A DNA stretch of 64,000 bases, from assembly GCF_000143415.4 (NCBI RefSeq), contig NW_003314271.1, forward strand, positions 1,591,769 through 1,655,768, written 5' to 3'. The notes under the pieces are model-generated. The model ran no database searches, was not told the origin of the DNA, and was given only the letters and a program-made list of their open reading frames with translations. This DNA comes from Selaginella moellendorffii. Lineage: Eukaryota; Streptophyta; Lycopodiopsida; Selaginellales; Selaginellaceae. Position numbers and translations under genes: made by a program. This document shows positions 53,916 through 64,000 of the stretch, piece by piece. Position 1 is the first letter of the stretch. Every line of letters starts with the position of its first letter.

Positions 53916-54610
53916 CTGGACATCAAGCCGCTCCAGGACGAGAACTCCCGGATACGTGGCCGAGTGGCTCCACACAAGTCACGGACAAGACCGTCAGCTC
54001 CAAGCGCACTGTCGAGTTTCATCCTCCATCTTCCTCGTACGACGATCTCGCAGCGCTAACAGTGGCTTGGAGTGAGAGGTACGTGAAAATCGGACTGTGG
54101 TGCATCCAGCCTGAGGCAGCAATCCGACTCTCCATGAGAAACGTCCAGGAATTCTTGATCAATTGATCACTTCAATGTTGTCGCAAGCTGAAGGTTTGGA
54201 GATACCATCATGATGCTAGCTCCAAAACCTTCAGCTTGCAACTACCTGGAAGCTCCAGCTCTCACAGTGAGATCATGGATCATCGAGACCGAGATAGGAG
54301 TCTCACAAGTGTTGACATTATATAGGCACGGAGACGGTATATATTTCAAAGAATCAACGGTCATTGTCCGCCTCACAATATCTGACTCTATGTTCATTCC
54401 CAACGCGAATTTGGCCAGCAATGACTTAGTGAAAACCTGTGATCCAAGCCTCAGTCCTTTTCAATGGTAGCTTGCACCAAGCGACAATTAATCAAGGATC
54501 CATGTAGTTGACTTTTTACGCCAAGACACCCCAACCACAAAGTTTCTTAAATTAAAAAACTGTCTCAAGTCCTCAGGAAAGAGAGATGTGCTCCACACTC
54601 CAGCCAACTA
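53916..54610 (+). pseudogene. Degraded duplicate of receptor-kinase 3' end plus TOP1 3' pieces
   Basis: The left part (53916-54250) matches fragments of the copy-2-type kinase: LDIK, the activation-segment GY.AEWLH.SHGQD region, [17 protein letters not shown], then the C-terminal tail. The right part (about 54250-54610) continues into sequence matching the 3' flank of the relic at 47521 and TOP1 coding DNA: the last exon (AATTTGGCCAGCAATGACTT), the exon with the active-site region (GCTTGCACCAAGCGAC, GGATCCATGTAGTTGA) and a more 5' exon (TCTCAAGTCCTCA, GTGCTCCAC). The order equals that at 47330-48890 with deletions, so this is one segmental duplication that decayed. Confidence 0.8.
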
Positions 54611-56533
54611 GGAAGGCATCTTAGGAATTTTACTGGGCACTTTTAGGGTACCTTTTACCTCAACATTTAATTACTTCAATGGCACGTCTTTACTTTATTA
54701 TCTGACACTTGATGTTGAATTTCTAGCAAAATGATACCTAAGAGTTCAACTTTGTCCTTTCGCTCAAATGACCCAAAGTGTAGTCATGATTGAAGGAGTT
54801 GGAAACCATGATTTCCAACACTCATAGAACCTCACAAAGTTGTTGGCACTTGACCATCTGATAATCAACTTGAGCAGAATTCCCCTTGAACAAAGGAGTT
54901 CCCAGTTTTGCATCACATGTGACATGGGAACTTATGTCATCTCAAGGGAGTTTGCTACCACACACACAGCTATCACCTCTATAAGATGTCATTTTTAGTT
55001 TTCCTTGTGTCATAATATTTCAGATGTTTACATCACACATGGTTTTGTATCCACAATCTTAGTTATGAGTTAGGTGGCTAGTATTATTGTGCTGGTAAGT
55101 TTGACTTTCAGTTATAAAATAAAAGTCTTGGTTTTGCAATGTACCACCTCTAGAAGCTGCACAATGACCTTCTCTTGCTTTGAGACACTCGGTCATGTCA
55201 AGGTACTCTTTGATTTGTAACTATAGTAGATATTACTTGCTTTGCATACTTACCTGAGCCACTTTTCTTGTCAAGATGCTCTTATATGTAAGTTTGTATT
55301 TATGTTATGTTCTTGTGAATAATTACCTTATCATATCTTTCATCTATGACTTTGCATGGTAACCTAGGTGTTACTGTTTTGTCAAAATCCATGAAAGCAA
55401 GACTGACGAGTTTAGACTTTTTAGCTGGAAAGACACCAGTATTTCGCTCAAGAATGCCATAAAATTTCTTGAGCTTCTTTTTTGGAGTTTTGGCCTTGAA
55501 TGTTTGCTGGGACTTGCTTTATTTGCTTCAGTGTCTTATGATATGTTGGGATTCAATCTAGAAGATGGAGAAGGATTGGAGTGGACGAATATGCCAAGAA
55601 TATTGGGTTTGTGAGTCTATTTACGCATTTCCCTTTTATTTGTGCTCTCCCTGTCCTCGAAACCATAATCCCTGGCTATTTTGGATTTAGACCTCAGCTT
55701 GAGTGAGCTGGACAATATATAAAATCATATGATCAAGATATAAGGGTCATCAACAGTATGATCAGGTAAACTTTCCATGACCCTTGCCAGACTGATGCGA
55801 GATTGGCCAGTGCGGAGCTGGAGAAGCTATGGTTAGAGGAGCTCCAATGATGACTCCATCTGATCCGCTCCACTAGGCCTGAGAAATCTACTTCCTCTCT
55901 TTGCCATTGGAAAGTTGGCAATGGAGTAAGAAATCTCTGGATTTTTTCCTCTTTTTTCCAAATAGGAGAGAAGGGCTTTAGTAAGCCAAGCTTGGGGGAG
56001 CTCAACCAAGCTTGAGCTTGAGCTCCTCTCAGGCTCCTTGGAGAGAGCTCTTCTTTTAAACCCCTTCTTTCAACCCAGGGCCTACAACCCAAGGGTCGCG
56101 GCAGTGGGATCGACCTAGAACCCAAGCGTCACAGGTTTTGGAATCCCAAGATGCAAATCGCTCTCGATTCCAACGCTTGGTTGGGTTGTAGATGTGAAAT
56201 AATTTGGGCGAATATGCTCCAACAGTTATTAATGCTGTTCTTCGACTTTGTTCTTTAGAAGATTTTCAACAAACTCTTAACGTTTGTGCCAAATCTTTGG
56301 AACTCATGGCTATGGGTTTGTTGGAAAACGAAGCTATTCTCCTTATTATCAATCACAATTAATAAAGAAAGAGATGAGTTTGTTCGTCACACTGATTTCT
56401 TTTGAATGGAAATTAAATAGTCCTACCATCATCTAAGATGATCTCTCTCCCTTCTCCTCTTTCTTTTCTTCTTCTTCTTCTTCTGCCTCTTCCCCGCGTC
56501 GCCATAGCCAGCGCAAACAAGCCCCAAGAGCTT
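54611..56533. other. Long intergenic region, no gene identified
   Basis: About 1.9 kb of AT-rich sequence. Minus-strand ORF 55733-56125 (130 codons) is unrecognised. Near 56210-56360 the plus strand is open without a start (EYAPTVINAVLRLCSLEDFQ, then SLELMAMGLLENEAILLI) and ends in a stop; this may be a decayed coding scrap of unknown origin. The right end holds the 3' region of the transporter gene, with CTT repeats near 56465. Confidence 0.4.
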
Positions 56534-57577
56534 TCACGAATTTCCCCCATCATCATCCTTGGTGTTAGCGTGCTCCACCAAAACCATGCCCTGCTCCTCG
56601 TCGTCCCGCTCCTCCTGCTGCGACTTCTTCAATCCCTCCTTGGCCTTCATCGTCTGGAGCTTGGCGTGGTTGTAGTAGCACACCCCCAGGAACGCCAGCC
56701 CATATCCCACCAGATTGAGCGTCGTCACCCTGTCCATGATCACCGACCAGGAGAAGGCGATGAGCAGCCAATCCTTCACCACCCCCGCCACGTTCATCGT
56801 CAGCGCGGACGTCTTCCCGATGAGCAAGAACACCGCCAGGTTGAGCGCAAACGCGCAGCCCGAGTTGAGCCCAAAGGTTGGCAGATCGAAGCTGAAGCTG
56901 GAGCTCTCGCGCAGAACCGGCAGCTCCACGAACACCCACGGCACGCACAGGAAGACGAAGCAGCAGGGAGCCACGTAGTAGAGCGCGGTGATGGAGTTGA
57001 GCGTGATCCCCTTGGAGCTGAGGAGGATCTGGATCATCACCAGCCTCGTCGCCTCAAACGCCACGGCCGCGAGCTGGAGGATCACTCCAAAGGTGTTGAA
57101 CTTGGCCTCGCCGTAGGCCGCGATGCCCACGCCGATGGAGATGAGCACCATGTTTCCCATCGTCTCGGGCTTGTAGATCTCCTTCTTGAGCAGCACGCCG
57201 ATGGAGTAGACCGCCACCGGCATGAGCGCCTTGAGCATCTGGATGAAGGAGACGGAGAGATAGATGTAGGCCGAGTTGGAAAACCAGAGGCTCAAGGAGT
57301 AGAGCGCGCCGATGGGGACGATCGACGACATGTAAATCTCGCGCGTCATGCCCAGCGGCTCCACGACCTTGGCCACGCGCACCAGGAGGAAGGCCAGCGT
57401 CGAGCAAAAGGCCATATGGATCATGGTGAGGCTGATCGGGAAGGGCCAATTGTACATCTTCTTGTCGAGGATGTACTTGTTGTAGATGATGACCGTGAAG
57501 CTCAGGAAGATCCAGATCGCGACGTAGATGTAGCTCAGCACGACCTTTCTTACCAGATTGGCGTCGCTGCCCGCCAT
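56534..57577 (-). CDS. Sugar-phosphate/phosphate translocator-like carrier (DMT superfamily)
   Basis: A single-exon 347-aa integral membrane protein with about ten hydrophobic helices, typical of the plant triose-phosphate/nucleotide-sugar transporter family. The start [20 protein letters not shown] matches the family of probable sugar phosphate/phosphate translocators without a plastid transit peptide, so Golgi or another endomembrane is likely. Characteristic segments are [48 protein letters not shown] and [16 protein letters not shown]. The C-terminus is a charged cytosolic tail ([13 protein letters not shown]). The actual substrate cannot be told from sequence. GC content and codon bias are high, which leaves a long antisense open frame with no meaning. 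Confidence 0.92.
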   Translation of the reverse strand: MAGSDANLVRKVVLSYIYVAIWIFLSFTVIIYNKYILDKKMYNWPFPISLTMIHMAFCSTLAFLLVRVAKVVEPLGMTREIYMSSIVPIGALYSLSLWFSNSAYIYLSVSFIQMLKALMPVAVYSIGVLLKKEIYKPETMGNMVLISIGVGIAAYGEAKFNTFGVILQLAAVAFEATRLVMIQILLSSKGITLNSITALYYVAPCCFVFLCVPWVFVELPVLRESSSFSFDLPTFGLNSGCAFALNLAVFLLIGKTSALTMNVAGVVKDWLLIAFSWSVIMDRVTTLNLVGYGLAFLGVCYYNHAKLQTMKAKEGLKKSQQEERDDEEQGMVLVEHANTKDDDGGNS

Positions 57578-57844
57578 TGCGATGGATTTCCGCCCCCACG
57601 CCGCCGCGCTAATCCCTCAGGCCGCTACCCCTGGAATCCCTCGGACTGGCGCCGGAGCTCCCAGATCAGACGCGCGCCGCGGAGAATCGGTCGCGGCTCC
57701 CCATCCCGGCGCTAGATCTAGCCCTAATCACTGGTAGGCTATGGCGGAGAAAAAGTCCAGCCCTTTCGTATTTTAACAGCATCGCAAATCGTGGCCGTCC
57801 ATCACATCTGGCCGTTGATCTAACGGCTCCCAGGGAGTTCTAGT

Positions 57845-60665
<2,821 letters not shown>

Positions 60666-60789
60666 TGTAACAACCCTAAAATTTATTAGGGCAACTACCT
60701 TTAACCCCTTAAAAACATTAAAGTTTTCGGACGATAAGAAAGTTTACAAGAATTATTTGACTTTTATTCTTGACTTTGCAAATCCTCTA

Positions 60790-61370
60790 GCGTGCCAAAT
60801 CTGAGACTGAGATGGAACACTCGAGACTTCTACTCACTACCAGTGAGAAAACCCATGAAGGTGGTCTCTCCAGGAAACATAACAAAATCTATGGTGCCCT
60901 TTGAGCAGGTTTCACTCTTGTTATGTTTAATGTAATTTATAAAATATAGATGAAAAATTAAAATTTAGTTTGCCCTGAGAGAAATGACAACCATTTTCAC
61001 CATCATAGCCATTGTTAGCCACTCCAAAGGATCCTCCTGGGCCATGATAGGCCAATCCAAATGATCTTCTCAAACCCACACAAGGAGAAACTATCTAATC
61101 CAGCTATCCAGCCCTTGGGGAGGAACTCGTAGACAAACAAGCTGAGTGGTGAATGGAGGCAAAATCCCAACAGCTTGATGAAATTGAGGTGATGGATACT
61201 GCCAATGGACATCACCTTGTCCCCCTGCCCCGCCAATCCTCTTGACCGCCACAAGCTCTCCTGAGCCAGCATCACTTGAAAAAAGGCAGGAACATTGACA
61301 ATGTCCAGGTTTTCATGGAAGGTCAAAGCACTTGCTCGGTTTGAATGCACCTGGATGACGAGTTTGCCTG
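60790..61370 (-). pseudogene. Kinase relic of kiwellin-type receptor family
   Basis: Minus-strand fragments match the N-lobe of copies 1/3: KVMSIGSIHHLNFIKLLGFC, LHSPLSLFVYEFLPKGW, then a jump to the C-lobe (GFEKIIWIGL, matching GFENIVRIGLWC). Short 3'-end matches extend down to about 60790 (GCCAAATCTGAGACTGAGA). The catalytic loop and activation segment are deleted. It lies beyond the CDC48C gene, 13 kb from the main cluster. Confidence 0.75.
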
Positions 61371-62552
61371 GAGGTGATGAGTTGGAAACTCACGATAACA
61401 AAACAATTATGGCTTTTCATCGCTTTTAGCTCCAGTTTTGAGCTATTGAGTTCCAACGAGAAACCATTGCATATAAATCATGTGATTACCATCTCTGTCT
61501 TGGTGAAGAATCCAGTGACAGAAGCATAAGAAGCTTAAGGATTTCTGTGAAGGCATTGTCAAGTACAAGCAGCTGTGTTCTTCACTTCCATTGCTGAAAA
61601 GGTGAGGTAGGCAAAGGTCAGCGCGTTCGAGAGTTCAAGCCTCTCTCATCTTTCAAGCTTTTGAAATAAATCCATTTTGGGATTTTCCACGCTTGGCTAT
61701 GGCTTCTATCTCTCAGCTGAGGCTTGAACAGAAGAGAGAAGTTTTGGTTGAGGACAATGACCATCTTTTTCCCTCAAAGAAGGTACTGCATTTTCTTGGC
61801 TCAGAAACTTGCAAATGTGAAGAAAAAGCTTGTATCTTGCATGTAGATTTATGGATTGGCAGTGGCTGCAGGAAGTGATCACGCAACTACTACTATACTC
61901 AATCTTCACGGCAGGTAATTTTTCTATCAAGTATATAGCATAAGAGCGTGATGGGACCATTGCATCACTAAAGGTATATTGCAAAACAGCACTTGTGTCC
62001 AATACAAACATGTCAAAATAAACCTCCCAGCTTGTACTATTGTTTGCAGCCTCTTAGCCTCTTCATTGAGATCATGGATATATTGAAACAACTCTGGCAC
62101 AACATTTTAAACCTTTAGAATGTTTAGGAGAGAGTTGTAAGATTACAAACCTTGATAGCTGCATTTCAATTTAGAGCTCAAGACTTTTGAATACCAGCCT
62201 TGTTTCCAGATCATGAAATAAGTCAAAGATACTGGAAAAAAATGAACTTTCCCTCTGAAGCTTCTTTCCCCCTTTTGCAACATATGATACTTTGCCATGA
62301 GTTGTGAGACATAAATCCCTAAGCCCCAAAGTGGAACAAATAGGGTGCCACATGATAGTGGTTGAAATAGAAGTCCAACAAGTGTAACATATTTAGGCTT
62401 AAAACTTTGACTTGGAAAATTGAGAGTGGGAGTGGAATTCTGAATGAAGTGCTCAAGGGATGATCATGAAGCAATCAATGAATGAGTTTTTAAAAAGGGG
62501 CATAAGAAGGATTGACATATGGCAAGTATGGTGACATATGAAAGTGTCAAAA
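61371..62552 (-). other. Possible exons of an unrecognised coiled-coil gene
   Basis: At about 62010-62095 on the minus strand, between a ttgtgccag acceptor and a gtttat donor, an open stretch reads ELFQYIHDLNEEAKRLQTIV. It resembles a coiled-coil exon. A second candidate is near 61706-61780 (VPSLREKDGHCPQPKLLSSV). Together with a similar piece at 63903-63985 these could belong to one minus-strand gene entering from the right edge. The splice junctions are not verified and the family is unknown. Confidence 0.25.
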
Positions 62553-62945
62553 ATGAGTTTGAGATGGACCTAAGATGAAGTCTACGATGGACCCCAGATG
62601 GAGTCTAAGATGGACCCGAAATAGAGTTTGAGATGGACTTGAAATGGAGTCTGAGATGGACTCGAGATAGAATTCGAGATGGAGTCTAAGATGGACCCAA
62701 GATAGAATTCGAGGTCGAGTCCGAGATGGACCCAAGATGGAGTCCAAGATAGAGTTTAAGATGGACCTGAAATGGAGTTTAAGGTTGAGTTTGAGATAGA
62801 CCTGAGATGAAGTTTGAGATGGACCCAAGATGGAGTCTGAGGTCAAGTCCAAGATGGACCCGAGATGGAGTCCAAAGTCAAGACCGAGAATGAGTTTGAG
62901 ACCAAGTCTAACACTAAGTCCAAGTACAAGTTCGAGTCTAAGGGT
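62553..62945. repeat. Minisatellite, degenerate GAGATGGACCC/GATGGAGTC units
   Basis: Nearly 400 bp built from alternating variants of GAGATGGACCCGAGATGGAG and TCYGAGATGGAC-like units of about 21-22 bp, repeated some eighteen times with point variation. It is open in one minus-strand frame (Leu/Ser/Ile-rich), which I attribute to the repeat periodicity rather than coding. It would lie in an intron if the flanking coiled-coil exons are real. Confidence 0.85.
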
Positions 62946-63902
62946 AAAAGCCCAAAGCAATCGTTTCCTAGACTCTAGGGGGTTTGGTGAGCTCCAAAAG
63001 TATAGAAGGGGGAGGACTCTAGTGGAGCCAATTTCGTTATAAAAGGCCAATGTGACCAAGGAAAATTATACTCATGTGTTAAATGATGATATAATTATTG
63101 AGGAGTCTGGAATATGAATAGACAAGTGAGGTAATTTGATGAAGTGTTTAAGAGCCAGCTCTATCTCCCCTAGAAGATTGAATGACTAATGCTCTCAGTC
63201 CAAGTGTAGATAGCACTACCTACTTAGATACCTAGTATGGCTCATCGGAACCTCACTCTAGCCCTATGGCTAAGGCACCCAAAGGTAGAAGGTGGAGAGT
63301 ACTCACGAGGCTCGCATAAAGCCACGGTGATCCAAAATATCATCATAAAGTCCTAGATTGTGAAAAGGAAGAAGAGCAATCATTTGATGTAATGAGTAAA
63401 GATACAATCATATGATAAAGAATTCCTAGAGGACAATGAGACTTAGTGGTCAGGCTTTTAGGCCTTGGCCCAATAGCAATATTGGCGAGCACAACCGTGG
63501 ATAAAGAAGGACTTGGTGGAGATGGAAGAAGGGACATTGGGAAGGGTGTTCCCTATATCTTGAAGCATCTTAAGAGTGCTAAGGGGTGGTCAAGGGATGA
63601 CCACTCATACACGGATGACTTAGTCTTTGAGAAACAAGACTGTAATATAGGTGGTTTTGGACTACCATTATAATAAAGGTGAATGAACATTAAACTCTCC
63701 TTCACGATTTGAAGCTTTTGATGAGGCCTCCAATGTTTTAAGTACTTGTGTATTTTCCAAGCTAGCTAGCAATCTTACAACTTTGTTAGGTTGCCATCTC
63801 ATATTGTCATCCTGCTATACATGTAGAATTTACACGTATGAAGGTTAGTCTTTTCTTTGCATTATAACAAAGAAAGAAAGAAAGAAACATTGAAGGGAGA
63901 CT
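62946..63902. other. Intergenic or intronic, nothing recognised
   Basis: AT-rich sequence without a convincing coding signal. A short (AAAG)n run lies at about 63868-63888. Confidence 0.4.
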
Positions 63903-63985
63903 TGCCTTCAATTCTGCAAATTCTTGCTCCTTGTTTGACAAATGGATCAACATGGCAGTTTCCTTGTGCCTAGATGATGCGAGCT
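63903..63985 (-). CDS. Possible internal exon, coiled-coil protein (partial)
   Basis: On the minus strand a ttttacag acceptor is followed by an open stretch reading LASSRHKETAMLIHLSNKEQ then EFAELK. It ends at AAG/gcaagt, which fits a GC-type donor. Heptad-like spacing suggests a coiled coil. The rest of the gene would lie beyond the right edge. I cannot name the family. Confidence 0.3.
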
Positions 63986-64000
63986 GTAAAATGGCAAAGA

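Noticed and set aside
55733-56125. 130-codon minus-strand ORF
   Set aside because: No recognisable motif and no splice or promoter context; flanked by AT-rich intergenic DNA.
56438-57715. 425-codon plus-strand ORF rich in His/Arg/Glu
   Set aside because: It is entirely antisense to the intact sugar-phosphate translocator-like gene and reflects GC-rich codon bias; composition is unlike a real protein.
61693-61878. 61-codon plus-strand ORF (MAMASISQLRLEQKREVLVE)
   Set aside because: Short, no family match, and antisense to a possible exon of a minus-strand coiled-coil gene.

Overview
The window is plant nuclear DNA. Gene content is typical of land plants: a phragmoplastin-type dynamin, an INDETERMINATE-DOMAIN zinc-finger factor, a class III peroxidase, a basic secretory protease and receptor-like kinases. 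The genes are compact, with many introns of only about 50-100 nt (GT-AG, plus one apparent GC-AG), and spacing is often 40-200 bp. That compactness with small introns suggests a lycophyte such as Selaginella. This is an inference, since no species-specific marker was tested.

Layout. 0.1-4.8 kb: a GDSL lipase and three clustered CXE-type carboxylesterases, one broken at its nucleophile elbow. 4.9-18.1 kb: a dense housekeeping block with a dynamin-related protein 1, a proline/glutamine-rich protein head-to-head with a PhyH dioxygenase, a SIN3 corepressor, a small protein and a TPR protein. 18.1-25.1 kb: sparse, holding an IDD14/15/16-type (SGR5-like) zinc-finger gene with large flanks. 25.2-31.2 kb: an EFR3-like plasma-membrane scaffold protein, RPA3 and a class III peroxidase.

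31.3-47.5 kb is the accessory core. Three intact receptor kinases carry a secreted cysteine-rich ectodomain that reads as a kiwellin-like (double-psi beta-barrel) module, then one membrane helix and a non-RD kinase. Around them lie relics of the same family, a basic secretory protease, a truncated tRNA-Val, a partial XPB helicase copy, and a Ty3/gypsy LTR element that lost its reverse transcriptase and sits inside one relic. Further relics lie at 53.8-54.6 and 60.8-61.4 kb.

47.7-60.7 kb returns to housekeeping genes on the minus strand: DNA topoisomerase I, a Ser/Thr-rich protein of unknown function, a sugar-phosphate/phosphate translocator-like carrier and a CDC48C/NVL-type AAA ATPase. The last 3 kb are gene-poor, with a minisatellite and possibly a few exons of an unrecognised coiled-coil gene running off the right edge.

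The most unusual content is the cluster of kiwellin-ectodomain receptor kinases. Kiwellins are known as free apoplastic defence proteins that bind fungal effectors. Coupling that fold to a non-RD kinase suggests a surface receptor system for effector or ligand sensing, evolving by duplication and decay.
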